In this document: positions 21,641 through 31,990 of the stretch, piece by piece | Numbering within the stretch: position 1 is the stretch's first letter | How the letters are laid out: every line of letters starts with the position of its first letter | Source of the DNA: Tenebrio molitor | Taxonomy: Eukaryota; Arthropoda; Insecta; Coleoptera; Tenebrionidae | Direction of reading: 5' to 3' | DNA: 64,000 nt | NCBI RefSeq assembly: GCF_963966145.1 | Contig: NC_091048.1 | Span: 14,880,001-14,944,000 of the forward strand | Program-made: the position numbers and the translations under genes | The notes under the pieces: generated by a model | The model's input: only the letters and a program-made list of their open reading frames with translations | The model's database searches: none | Told to the model about the DNA's origin: nothing

Positions 21641-22456
21641 CCTCCAAAAGTCATTTACGCAGAATTATTTAGTGTCAAGGATACTCCACATTTTTTTTCC
21701 AAACTTATTTCTGAATCACCTGTATAGTCCAGTTTTTACCCTTTTGAGGTGACGTCACGATTTCCTTCCTCGCTTTCTCTCTATTGAAACGACAGAAAGG
21801 GAAAAAACAAAAAAAAAACGGCACGTTTATTTATTGTTGGTTACTTTGTGGTTATTTTATGCTCCTGTCAATTTGATAATTTTTAATTTCTTTCACTTAT
21901 TACATTGATTACAAGCATAACCTTTCGAAGCAATTTTCAACAAATTTGAAACCTAATAGTTATTTATAATCAATTCAAAATTGTTTCTGATCCTAGCTCA
22001 AACATAAGTAAAGTTACTAGATCACAAAATGGTAAAAATTGGACTCTACATAACATTTTTAACGTCTAATGAAGTACCTATCAATTCAATTCGCTGAAAA
22101 AAAATGAACAGATTTGCAGCAATTCTTCAGATAAAAAGGTGTTATGTTTATTCATTTTAGTTATTTGAAAACCTTTGAGTCTTTCTTTTATGCGTAAATG
22201 TCAAATCTACGGGTGGCACTTGACATTGTAAAATAAATTTTATAAAGCAGGAAGGAAAATCCTCGTATTAGACTTGCACAAGTTGGAGTGCTTCTGGTTG
22301 TTGTATGTTGAACAATAGAGAAATAAGGATTACACTGAAAACCTCCCATACAACTGCAAGCTTTATGTGCCGGAGTTCCACTTATTACGTACAGCTTTTT
22401 TATAAAATAGTAGAACTTTTCCAGTGAAATGGAGAACAACTATGTAAAAATTTCAC
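21641..22456. other. Intron and intergenic sequence; no exon recognised
   Basis: Lies 3' of the last recognised receptor exon on its strand, so it is at least partly intron. No TM5-TM7 coding segment, such as an FxxCWxPFF-type or NPxxY motif, was found on the minus strand. A TGACGTCA palindrome is at 21751. Confidence 0.5.
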
Positions 22457-22462
22457 ACTTAC

Positions 22463-23019
22463 CATCCGAACATTGGAGGGCAAGTGATGAGTGCAGAGCT
22501 TAACCAGACCACTAGGATCATGCTGAAAGCCAGTCTTTTAGATCGCCGCTTCCTCGAGTAGCTTAATGGCTGAGTCACTGCTAAATATCTGTCTACGCTT
22601 ATGGCACAAAGACTCAAGATCGAAGCGGTACAGAGTAGAATGTCGAGCGACACCCAAATATCGCACAGGATCCAGCCGAGTTCCCAAGCACCTGTTGGGA
22701 GACCCGATTAGCAGAATAATTAACTGACCATAGCGATTTGTTTACCCATCAAAGTGTTGGCCACGGCCGGGGGCATTACGAAGACGCCGACTAACCAGTC
22801 GGCTATTGCAAGTGACATGACGAAGCAATTTGTCACTGTACGTAATCTCTTTGTTGTTATCACAGCTAGTATAACGAGAGTGTTGCCAATGATGACCACC
22901 ACGATGACCACACTGAGGAGGCCGGCCAACGCCAACTTCTGGATGTGCGTGGTCGATTCTTCGACACTTGAATTGTTAGGCGGGCGGGAATCTTTGATGC
23001 TAACCGACTCGTTGGACAT
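22463..23019 (-). CDS. Biogenic-amine GPCR, 5' coding exons (type-2 tyramine-receptor-like), partial
   Basis: Plasma-membrane receptor of the rhodopsin class that couples an amine, probably tyramine, to G proteins. Exon 1 is 23019-22746 and exon 2 is 22691-22463; the 54-bp intron (22745-22692) has GTAAAC and CAACAG ends and joins codons in frame, phase 1. The protein starts MSNESV, with N-glycosylation sequons. TM1 carries GNTLVILAV, TM2 carries SLAIADWLVG, and TM3 has CDIWVSLD (the amine-binding Asp follows SL) and VDRYLAVTQP, the DRY motif. RKRRSKRL lies in loop 2, and TM4 ends ITCPPMFGW. A GTAAGT donor then follows at 22462. The SVDRYLAVTQPL and RKRRSKRLA pattern fits insect TYR2-type receptors better than octopamine beta or TYR1. 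TM5-TM7 are not in view. No frame damage is seen. Confidence 0.87.
22692..22745 (-). other. 54-bp intron in receptor gene
   Basis: Minus-strand GTAAAC donor next to ATGG and a TCCCAACAG acceptor. Removing it restores an uninterrupted receptor frame across the end of TM2 and the first extracellular loop. Introns this short are common in insects. Confidence 0.9.
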
Positions 23020-23036
23020 TCTTAGTCATTTCTGTA
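23020..23036 (-). promoter_or_regulatory. 5' UTR end and likely upstream splice acceptor of receptor gene
   Basis: On the minus strand TTTTTGTTACAG is followed by AAATGACTAAGA and the start ATG. A pyrimidine tract plus CAG suggests that an upstream non-coding exon is spliced here (exon begins near 23031). The upstream out-of-frame ATG opens a very short uORF ending in the first coding codons. An alternative is a continuous 5' UTR. Confidence 0.5.
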
Positions 23037-23119
23037 ACAAAAATTTTAGTCAATATTTTTTTTTTACATGTACAAATACAAGGACTAAAGAAAATAGTTT
23101 CAAAACATCAAATACAGGG

Positions 23120-23450
23120 TATGTACATAATTGATGGTGATGAGAAGAAGTCATAGACAAAAAAATTCTTATAGAAGTTTTTTCGTTTCCGAGATATAAA
23201 TGATTGAAAATTTGGTCAAAATTGCTAGTTCGTTGCTGAAGGTGATTAATTTATTATTCTCTAGTTTAGCAACAATAATAATCAAATGCCCGTCAGTCAC
23301 AAACGTGACATTACTCCTTTCGAACATTTCCATAGAAACATTTACAAAGCAGTGTGCTTGCACCTACGGCTTTATTGTGGAGTGTATTGCTAATGAAGTG
23401 ACAAATTTTCCCTACTCATAGACGTCGAAAAAACAAAGATATGGGGTAAC
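23120..23450 (+). repeat. Dispersed repeat, copy upstream of the receptor
   Basis: Direct-orientation copy of 21262-21640 sharing TTTTTTCGTTTCCGAGATA-type sequence, CCCGTCAGTCACAAAC and CATTTCCATAGAAACATTTA. Probably a fragment of the mariner family seen at 19162. Together the two copies bracket the receptor exons. Confidence 0.75.
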
Positions 23451-23671
23451 TTATTTGCTTGCGTTCTTGACAACTTGACACTCAAAACTTGGATAAATAT
23501 ATATCCTTTGACAATTGTCAAAATATGTATATCCAATTTGACCATTAACTTACAGTTACCGAAGTGAAACATACATTATATACTCCTATTTGGTATGTTC
23601 ATTTAGTTTGTATGTTTAAATTAACGTTTAATAAAAAAGTTACTTGTTTTATTTGTTTATTTGGTCGTAGA

Positions 23672-23783
23672 AAAAATATAGTATGCAACCCGTTTTATAA
23701 ACTTCTCTAGACACTCGTTTATTAAACATAAAACTCGTGTCTAAAGTGTCGTTTATAAAACTTGTTGCATAATATACTACAGC
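23672..23783. repeat. Foldback hairpin with ACTCG loop
   Basis: Outer arms TATGCAACCCGTTTTATAAA and TTTATAAAACTTGTTGCATA; an inner pair AGACACTCG...CTCGTGTCT. The loop carries ACTCGTTT and AACTCGTG. Same design as hairpins at 1112, 42457 and 58585, with different arms. Confidence 0.7.
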
Positions 23784-24026
23784 GTTATTCTAAATGATTG
23801 TAGTCGAAGTAGCCGTGAAAACTGAATAAAATTTATGGTTGCCGTTCTGCATAAAAAACATCAACATGATGTGAATAAATGAGTAGGTACACAAATAAAA
23901 ATCTCATCACCGCACTTTTCACCTAAAAAATGACAGTGACAGCGACAAAACTGACAGTTCACATGAAAGCGGCAAAAATGTAATAACATGGGCATGGCCT
24001 ACTTCGACTACAATCATTTAGAATAA
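23784..24026. mobile_element. MITE
   Basis: TIRs GTTATTCTAAATGATTGTAG followed by TCGAAGTAG, with the exact complement on the right. 243 bp, non-coding. A truncated relative is at 4418-4545. The next MITE begins immediately after it. Confidence 0.8.
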
Positions 24027-24260
24027 CCCTCATTATAAATGATTGTCTTATCGCAGTAGGCGTTGGTGACGTAGTTGAATGTGCCGCATGCTCTATAACA
24101 TGAGTGAGACTAGCATCGCCGATAGGTAGCGCTGCTGGCGGTAGTGTAAATTTGTCTACTAGTTTGTCTAACGTTGCGAAGCTAGCGGCACATCCCAAAT
24201 TTGTGTGAGTTTTCAACGCCAACTGCGATGGGACAATAATTTATGATGAGTAATGACCTG
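24025..24260. mobile_element. MITE, family F copy 1
   Basis: Shares with 28385-28614 the arms CATTATAAATGATTGTC and GTAGGCGTTGGTGAC, the centre ATGAGTGAGACTA and ATCGCCGATAGG, and the right block TTTTCAACGCCAACTGCGAT. Abuts the preceding MITE. Confidence 0.78.
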
Positions 24261-24553
24261 TATAATGTCTCAAGCTCAAGTTAAAAAATCCGGTCAGTGC
24301 CAATTGCGAGATAAAAAACACCAATACCAATTCAATTATTTGATTGCCAACAGACTCAGTCTGTACTGATTTATATTAACTTAAAATATGTCATTCAGTT
24401 TACACTACTCCGACCCAAAAATTTCGTCCACCCATTTCCTGTCCTTTCACAAAAATTGCTTGTAGTTTAACCTTTAATGTCATTATGATTGACGTTTGCA
24501 ATTAAAATTTGAAATATACCTACCTATTACTGTCACTCATAAGAACATTTAGT

Positions 24554-24640
24554 AAATTCATTTTTGTAACGACGAACTAGAATTACTAAATTTAGTAACT
24601 TTTCTCTTGTGAACACATCTTTTTACCGCGAATACCCATA
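24554..24640. mobile_element. Fragment of the 17402-18472 family (empty-site copy)
   Basis: CATTTTTGTAACGACGAACT followed by ACTAAATTTAGTAACTTTTC and GTGAACACATCTTTTTACC. This matches the sequences on both sides of the insertion at 17438-18098 without the insertion. Confidence 0.7.
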
Positions 24641-24681
24641 AGAACATAGACACACTTTGATTGTCACATGTCAACCATATA

Positions 24682-26311
24682 CAGGGTGTCTCAGCTAAGA
24701 CTTTCGAGACTAATATCTTGGTTATTTGCCAACCGATTTTTATGAAATTTAAAATGCAGATATTTTAGACGGTGAAGGTTCAATTTGTAATAATAAATTT
24801 ACCTCAAGTTAAAAAATCTAATTTTAACACACGTTTCCTTTATTAAAAATTAAGCACAATTATTATTAGATTATTAGATTGTTAAACATTAAAAATAAGT
24901 GTCTACATAAACAATTAACTAAATCACTCCTCTAATTCAATGAAAAGATTAGATTTTGTTGTTAAAAATTTAATCTAAATTTTGAAGGTATTTGAGCAGT
25001 TACCTTTTGAAACAATTGATGAAAAGTTGCCAAGCAACATTTTGTACACCTCTTAAAATCTGTCAAAAGTGAGCGTGCTTTATTAGAAACGTCAAATTGT
25101 GCAAATTTATTGAAAATACTCTAAAAATAGGCTACAATGGCAGAAAATTCAATATTGTTGCAAAAGGAAACAATTTTTGCCGATATTTGCAGATATTTTA
25201 GACGGTGAAGAATAAATTCTTATTAATGCAATAACACAAGTCTTAAAAATGTAATTTTTTTGCCTTTTTAAAATGTTAAATTACTGAAGATTTACATCAA
25301 AAAATTGATCGTCAATAAAATATACTGCAAGGAGAAACTCGTCCTTGAAAGACGTCTGGTTTGCAAGAAAAAAGAAAAAAACTGTATTAAACGTGGCTGC
25401 AGATGCAAAAACGTAGACACGTATGAAACAAACGCGCAGTTTTGCAGAATTTTGGTCATCCCTTTTCGCAGAAGAGCAGGTGACATATTTGACGTTTATC
25501 TTGCTAACCTTACAAACACTTACAAAGTTAAAGACAATATTTGGACGTAATTTATTATACTGGATGCTTTAATTCTTCCATAAAGGACTAAAACACGATC
25601 GGGATATTTTAGCAAGGTAATTTAGTTCACGTACGCTTCCTGTGTCTTCAAATAAATTGACGACTCTCTGAACCTTAAATTTTGTAAAGCCTACATTTGA
25701 ATAGTGTTCCACAAGAAAACGAACTGTGTCATTGAAGCTCTTACGACACTCTCCACAGGCAATTTTTTTTCCTTTTTCAACAATATTGAAATTTCTGCCG
25801 CTGTAGTCTATTTTTAGAATATTTTCAACAAATTTTCCCAATTTGACGTTTATAATAAAGCGCGCCCAATTTTGACAGACTTTAAAGGTGTACAAAATGT
25901 TGCTTGGCAATTAATCAGCAATTGTTTCAAAAGGTAACTGCTCAAATACATTAAATACATTAAATTTTTAACGACAAAATCTAATCTTTTCGTTGAATCA
26001 GACAAGTGACTTACTTAATTGTTTGTGTAGACCCCTATTTTTTAATGTTTAACAATCTAATAATAATCGCGCATAATTTTCGCTAAAGGAAACATGTATT
26101 AAAATTACATTTTTTAACTTGAGGTAATTTTATTATTACTAATTGAACCTTCACGGTCTAAAATACCTGCATTTTAAATTTCATAAAAATCGAATAGGTC
26201 CATATCTTCGACAAAAACGAAGATTGATTTTTTTAAACATTTTTACCTGATATTTTAATGACTACTTAACAACGTACTGCTAAGTTATTCCGCGAATTTT
26301 GGGGCACTCAG
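24682..26311 (-). mobile_element. mariner-related element with very long inverted arms
   Basis: The left end CAGGGTGTCTCAGC and the right end region (CTGAGTGCCCCAAAATTCGC on the complement) are each next to TA. The arms 24740-25060 and 25880-26195 are inverted copies of each other for more than 300 bp with modest divergence. The right extremity (26185-26311) also matches 48195-48315. A broken transposase N-terminus lies between the arms at 25569-25910. Confidence 0.72.
25569..25910 (-). pseudogene. DUF4817-type transposase N-terminal remnant
   Basis: An ORF of about 113 codons on the minus strand contains CGECRKSFNDTVRFLVEHYS, then FTKFKVQRVVNLFEDTGSVR. This follows the helix-turn-helix pattern (YGECxxN...RxxxERYP...FxRVVxxFxETGSV) of insect mariner-related proteins. 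The region before CGECRK looks like arm sequence and not protein. No catalytic domain was found, so it cannot encode an active transposase. Confidence 0.65.
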
Positions 26312-26339
26312 TATATCTGTTAAGGCCCAAGCTCGAAAT

Positions 26340-27110
26340 AGGTCATTATCAGTATTGGCCGGCCATTATCCGAATCGGCCAATTCTAGTTTGCCTAAACC
26401 CGACAAAAATGTACCGCCTGTAGTATTTCGAGTTTAGCCCGGCCATTATGCGTAAGGACACACGTGATTCGGCCATTTCTATAAAGAGTCGAATTGTGTC
26501 TGCATCGTGCACTTCGTGTACTTTTTGAGTTAAAGCAGTTAAAGGTCTTGGATTCTCTCATGGACCTTGGAAATATTTGCGCGAAGGCGGAACGATAAAC
26601 CAGTGAAAAATCTGTAAATGAAGACTGAAAACGTCGACTACTTTCAAATTCAAATACTACATACAAATACGAGTAGACGAGCGAGTAAACGAGAGAGAGA
26701 TGAAACAAACATAACGAATGACGATGTTTTCCAGTCAGTTTGTACGGCCCATTTGAGACCGATATTCGTCGTTTGCGCAGACATGACTCATAGCCCATGA
26801 GAAAATCCAAGACCTCTACAAGTGATGATAAAATGGAAACTATGAAAGTAAAGTTTAATAGTACAGTAGACATTCTATTGGCTTAGAAAGGTAACCTTTG
26901 TTTTACAATATTACTATAGTAATTAGATTCATGGGGTTTAATTATCCTCTACTTCGTTTTATTTCAATTTTGGCCAGACCTAAGTAGCCATTATTAATAT
27001 TGGCCGGCCCAAACTCAAAATATGTATCATTTACGATTATTTTGAATATGCGCCCAAGAGCTTGGTCAATACTAATATTGGCCGGCCATGATTGACAACT
27101 TCGTGTTTAG
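26340..27110. repeat. Region with repeated GGCCGGCC palindromes
   Basis: ATTGGCCGGCC occurs at about 26353, 26998 (TTGGCCGGCC) and 27077, and diverged CCGGCCATTAT copies lie near 26437. CCCAAGCTC near the left end mirrors GAGCTTGG near the right end, so this may be a worn foldback element. Intervening ORFs are not recognised. Confidence 0.5.
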
Positions 27111-27454
27111 GCCGTAACATATACATATGTATTTCATTTGTCATTTTAATTTCTATTTTTTATTTTCAGGGCATGAAAAAATATAGAAAATAATTTACGT
27201 GGTATTACTATCGTGAATGACAAGAACTACCAATCGAGACATACAGGGTGTCCCAGAGTTGCGAAAAAGCTCCATAACTTGTTTGTTATTAAAGGTATAC
27301 TTTGTCCAGCCAGAGATTGGGAGATTTTAAATTGTATTAAATTAACCCAACACTACAAAATGCACTAGAATACATTAATTTAGAGCATAATTTCAGGGCA
27401 AAGATGTTACTGCTTGAAGGATATACATATTTCAAATTTTACGTGCCCAAGGTA

Positions 27455-28040
27455 CAGTTAATTTCAAAATTATCGAGTACACCTCAAAAATCAAGAAGTC
27501 GATTTATTACAGTTTTTTCCCCACGTAAAAATGCCTTTTTGAAATTTGACCGTCATATTTTTTATGTAGGTTAGGTAAGTTTATATTTTAGAACACCATA
27601 ATATTGTCTGTTTTAATCTCTGCACGGTGCTCTTCGCGATGTTATAATACTGGGTATAGTTTTCCCATTTATAATTTGGTTTTATGGCAGTGCAATTATT
27701 AGGGGCTGGGGTTGTGGTTTTGGCAATAGTGAACATATTGTAACCTGGTCAGACAACAGACCTTCTTTTACAGTCCTAGGATTTATGGCGGTAGTTGCCT
27801 ATTGTCGGGGTATTTAACTCCCTGACAACAGGGCTGGTAGTAAAACCAAATTATAAATGGGAAAACTATACCTTTCAGATCGACCACCCTTCTTCTAATT
27901 TGGAAAGAATGACCACTTTCACGTTTTCGGTTAGATTAGGCATTTTGTTTGTCAAAATTGACATTGATCATTGACAATAAATGTAAGTGTATTTCACACT
28001 GTAGAAAATTAGGTGTACTCTATAATTTCGAAATTAACTG
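27455..28040. mobile_element. TA-target MITE, second level of nest
   Basis: TIRs CAGTTAATTTCAAAATTATC followed by GAGTACACC, with matching complement (GGTGTACTCTATAATTTCG). TA on both sides. Contains the element at 27655-27870. Confidence 0.8.
27655..27870. mobile_element. MITE, third level of nest (family I)
   Basis: Palindromic ends TATAGTTTTCCCATTTATAA followed by TTTGGTTTTA. A related, more diverged copy in opposite orientation is at 57751-57981; both share GGCAGTGCAATT, GGGTTGTGGTTTTGGCAATA (or complement) and a GGGAGTTAAATACCCCGAC-type block. Non-coding. Confidence 0.8.
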
Positions 28041-28384
28041 TACTGCGGAGAATTTAGTGGTTTTTATGTCAACCAATCTCTCGCTGGACAAACATTATCA
28101 ATTTTCCTTTTTTCTAGATGATAGCTACGCTTCTACTGCACATTCGTAAAATATTGCGGTATATACAGGATGATTCATATAGTATCATAGAAACTTTAAC
28201 TCGTGGTTAACCCCTAGACACTCTTACAAAAATGTCTAGTTTCAAAGGTTAAAATTCTTGAAGATAAAGCATGTTGAAGAGTGTATTACCATCTTTTAAG
28301 AACTGCAGATAAAGAAAATATTTTACGTTGAAACAAACTGTCAGGCATTGTTGTCAAAATGAAACTAAAGCGAACTTTATAATA

Positions 28385-28614
28385 CAGGGTCATTATAAAT
28401 TATTGTCCCACCGTAGTTGGCGTTGGTGACAGGGTTTAATGTGCCGCAAGCCTTGTAAAATGAGTGAGACTAATATCGCCGATAGGTGGCGCTCCTGGCG
28501 GTAGTGGAAATCAAGTTTACTAGTTTGGCTAACCTTGCGAGGCTGCGGCACATCCAAAATTTGTGTGGGTTTTCAACGCCAACTGCGATGGGACAATCAT
28601 TTATAATTACCCTG
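28385..28614. mobile_element. MITE, family F copy 2
   Basis: Ends CAGGGTCATTATAAAT and ATTTATAATTACCCTG, flanked by TA. Interior matches 24025-24260 (GATAGGTGGCGCT, GGCGGTAGTG, GCGGCACATCC). Confidence 0.82.
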
Positions 28615-28847
28615 TACCAACATTTTCTCTATAGCAACAATTGTTTGCTTCTATTATGACATTCATGACATTTGGTATACATTGGACGTAAAGTCGAATA
28701 ATTAAGCGAAGAATGGCATTTACTAATAGTGAAAAAACCGATGTGGTAATTTTTGCCAATTTTTGACGTATGACTCAAAATTTTATTGTCACGAACCTTT
28801 TGAGACCGGAATCTGCCGCTGGTTATAGTTATTTAAGATATAAGTGT

Positions 28848-28945
28848 AAAAAGTTATCCTTTATTGTACGAACGGGTTTAAAATACGACCGAGGTACGAG
28901 GGAGTATTTTAAAAGATGTGAGTGCAACAAAGGAACTTTGTATGT
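28848..28945. repeat. Foldback hairpin with CGAGG loop
   Basis: GTTTAAAATAC and GTATTTTAAAA form a stem around GACCGAGGTACGAGGGA; an outer TTTATTGTACG/GTGCAACAAAG pair is weaker. Similar in plan to the other CTCG-loop hairpins. Confidence 0.5.
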
Positions 28946-29264
28946 ATGTCTTACAACATTTTATCTACGATCGTGAGATCATCACACCGGTTTCAACATA
29001 AATTTGTATAAAATAATTATCATTGGTTCAATATTTCATGAATAACCAAAGTCGTTTAGCAACCTACTTCTAAACAATGTTTCCAACAAATTCGATTGTT
29101 GTATTTTGACAGTTCTGTGCCATAAAAGCTAGAAATCGTGCTCTAAAACTGTTAGAGAACGATTCTGTCAGTTTCTCTAAACGTCAACTTTGACAACGAT
29201 TTTTAGTGCAAAAAGTGCCTACTTTTTACGCGATCGTAGATAAAAATATTTATGAGACTACATA

Positions 29265-30029
29265 CAGGCTGTTTGATAAAAAACGCCTCAACCCATAACT
29301 TTTTTATTTATTATCCGATTTCAATGAACAAAAAAAACAAAGATATGATTTTTCATGCGCTACGAAGCAGCCATAAAATATTTGTTTTTTGGCATTATTT
29401 TCAATAGCTAACGATAGTCAACTTTTTTTTTTTAATGGACACATGTAGTTCTTTAGGCTTAGTCTAGTAAAGTATTTTTTTCTGAATCTAATGATGTATT
29501 AAAAGTTATCGTTTGGTCCATAGCTGACTGAAAAAAAAATAAAACAATTTGTAATTGTGTTCAGCTTATTATGAAATTTTCGAGTGTGCCGTGAAAAACA
29601 ATTAATACAAATAGCAACAAATGTCAAGTGTGAGTTTGAAAAATTTCAGGTGCAATCTTGAAGAGTTTTATTATTATTTTCTTGGAAAACATGAATAATA
29701 ATAATTATTATTATTATTTTTTCTATTAAATTTTTGTTTTTGACTAATTACTAATTACTAATTATTTTATTACACTGGAACATAAAATAATAGTCAAATG
29801 ACTGCTATCCTGCATGACTGACAACGTTGTTATTTTATACTTACATAAAAAAAGTGTCCATTTAAAAAAAAAGTTGACTATCGTTAGCTATTGACGATAA
29901 CGCAAAAAAAATATATTTTATAGCTGTTTTGTAGCGCTTGAAACACCATATCTTTGATTTTTTTGTTCATTGAAATCGGGTAATAAATAAAAAAGTTATG
30001 GGTTGAGGCGTTTTTCATCAAACAGCCTG
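29265..30029. mobile_element. Near-palindromic TA-target foldback element
   Basis: TIRs CAGGCTGTTTGATAAAAAAC continuing GCCTCAACCCATAAC, TA-flanked. Inverted similarity extends for about 200 bp per arm, including GTTGACTATCGTTAGCTATT. The centre is an AAT/ATT-rich simple sequence around 29695-29780. Non-coding. Confidence 0.85.
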
Positions 30030-30049
30030 TATATGAATCACCCTGTACA

Positions 30050-31790
30050 TAGAGATGGTTTTTTAAATGGAACCTACCAAGTTTGATTTAATTTTTGGAT
30101 TCTATATTAAATTATGAATCAAATCTATAAAGGTCGTTTTTACTTATCTGGCATCGTTTTTGATTTGTGGCGCTTGTTTTACCAGAATTTCGAATTGCAG
30201 GGGTCCGTTCGAAAATTGGTACCTTCCAAATCGTTGCACATAAGTTAAAATGATTGACGCTGTTTAATTCCTAAATGTTTGACGCATCTGTTGAGTGTTT
30301 ACTCAACAACCTGTTCAGTCGCAAATGTCTACTGCGATTTTTTAAACGCAACAAACTAAAAATGTCAAAAACTCATTTTTTTTCAAATGGCATCCCGTAA
30401 TTATTATTGCACTGGTCGAAAGCTTTTTTGACAAGTTTTCCAACGGTGTAGTATGGTTTGTAACGTCCAATGTGAAAATCCAAGGTGCTATTCTAAAATC
30501 ACTAAATTGGGAGCAACTTTACCGCAAAAGACAAACTTGTCTATTCTATACCTATTCTATCTATTCTGATAAATTCACGTCAGATTCAAAGTTCCACTTA
30601 TGTTTTACGTTTTATCTATTAATGTATTGATGATCTATTGATTTCAGATAACAAATTTGATTATATTGTCCATAACTTCATATTTCATACGATTTTTACA
30701 AATGTCTTCGATAGTTTGCTCGACGATATAATTATGTATTTAAAAATAAATTAACTTAATAGAAAAACCTCTTTGTCTAATGAACTCAGTTACATTTCTC
30801 TTTATTCAATTAGAACTATCATTACTTCTGCGAACGTTTTTCTTCCAATTTATCGTCATTTACTCTACTGCGCCCCACAATCAGGAAGACAATTAATTTA
30901 ATTATCCCGAAAGAACCCGGGCCAACCCATATGGCGTAGGCATGTGTGCAAAGGGAAAGTTTGTTGTCATCTTTGTCCCAACTCAAACACTTAAATTAGA
31001 GAGAATAAATTACTTGGCCACTATGGTACGACCGTCGAAACTAAAACCGCAAGACGTTCAGTTTAATTGATGCAATTTATAATACAATGTTCATTTTGGC
31101 ATGAAAATGGTAGATACATTACACAGTTGAATAAAAACATTGAAAATGTTAGTTTAAATTGGATTAAAAAAAAGAAAGTGAATGAGACATGCGAAAATAA
31201 TGATAATAATTAGGAAAATCGCACGACACTTAAAAATAGCCAATAGAAAAACAGAATTCGGTGTCGACAAAGTAGAGATAAAGAATGATACTTTTCTATT
31301 CACCGACATTGAAGTTTTAAAAATAATTTGTGGTATTTGCGGTGATTTGCGATAAGTTGAAACTACCAAAATAAAATGATAAGATTTTTATCAGCCATAT
31401 GGCACTTGTTAGACTTTAGAATTTTATTTTCTTAGACATGTGTGTAGATAATTTTATCTATCGGTATCTCTTTCATTGTTTAAGTAATTGTAAATAATTA
31501 ATATTAAAGGACACATAAGCAATTATTGTATTTTAATTATGTACATTTTCTTTTTTACCTAAAATTATACCTAATTCTGACAATATGTATTACACTATAT
31601 CGTTCGTGGACTGCAATAGTGGCACAACTCAAATAGTATATTATACACCAAGGTGGAGAAGTTCATGATTATAGCTAGAGCGCCAAGATTACATCCCGAG
31701 GCGCGAAGGCTATGAGGGACATCTCTACCGTGGTTTATATACTATTTTTTTCACTACTAGATACGTTAAAACCTTTTTTGATAATTAAAA
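30050..31790. other. No recognisable feature
   Basis: AT-rich and free of obvious inverted repeats, coding domains or splice-bounded exons. A string at about 31212-31250 (AAATCGCACGACACTTA, then CCAATAGAAAAAC) resembles one end of the MITE at 52620-52842. The region near 30900-30960 is slightly GC-richer. Confidence 0.45.
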
Positions 31791-31799
31791 AATTTGTTA

Positions 31800-31990
31800 C
31801 ACAGTCTAGGACTGGTTTACAAATCTATGAGAGGCATGACGACCAACTCAATAGACCGGGACCAATGGCTTAACGTGACTTCCGAATCACGAGACAGAAT
31901 ATAGCCTTTTTTTTTAATTTTTTAATTTCGCCCTGGGTCGGAATCGAACCCGCGACCCTCGCGTCCCTGAGCTGAAACGGACTCCCTTAG
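31800..31990 (-). repeat. SINE-like element with tRNA-type B box
   Basis: On the minus strand GGGTTCGATTCCGACCCAGG (near 31930-31950) is a good RNA polymerase III B box. It is followed by TGATTCGGAAGTCACGTTAA and GCCATTGGTCCCGG, strings typical of tRNA-derived insect SINEs. The tRNA-like head does not fold into a cloverleaf with a paired acceptor stem, so it is not called a tRNA gene. The repeat may be incomplete: AGAATATAGCCT occurs inverted on both sides of the head. Confidence 0.55.

Larger units (their letters stand above)
27293..28092. mobile_element. MITE, family of 19793-20012, interrupted
   Basis: Left piece 27293-27454 (GGTATACTTTGTCCAGCCAG) and right piece 28041-28092 (CAATCTCTCGCTGGAC) align with the two ends of 19793-20012. 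The interruption is the element at 27455-28040. Confidence 0.75.
28166..30045. mobile_element. TIR element hosting others
   Basis: Short TIRs CAGGATGATTCATATAG and CAGGGTGATTCATAT (complement), each next to TA. The right arm is itself interrupted by the foldback at 29265-30029, and a family F MITE sits at 28385. Boundaries rest on short matches. Confidence 0.55.

Noticed and set aside
22188..22439. Next receptor exon after the donor at 22462
   Set aside because: The minus-strand ORF has none of the expected extracellular loop 2 or TM5 residues, and it begins directly inside the predicted intron.
22754..23134. A 126-codon plus-strand ORF
   Set aside because: It is the antisense shadow of receptor exon 1.
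25305..25550. Cysteine-rich plus-strand ORF resembling a CRC-type metal-binding protein
   Set aside because: It overlaps the inverted arms and interior of a transposon whose real remnant is on the other strand. The cysteine spacing does not fit a known motif.
26394..26873. A 159-codon minus-strand ORF
   Set aside because: Low-complexity composition, no conserved pattern, and it lies in the GGCCGGCC repeat region.
27241..27292. A further TA-target element starting TACAGGGTGTCCCAGAG
   Set aside because: No matching right end could be found, so it is not listed as an element.
31915..31990. tRNA gene on the minus strand
   Set aside because: The B box is good, but the sequence upstream does not supply a pairing acceptor stem or a convincing D arm. 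A SINE head is more likely.
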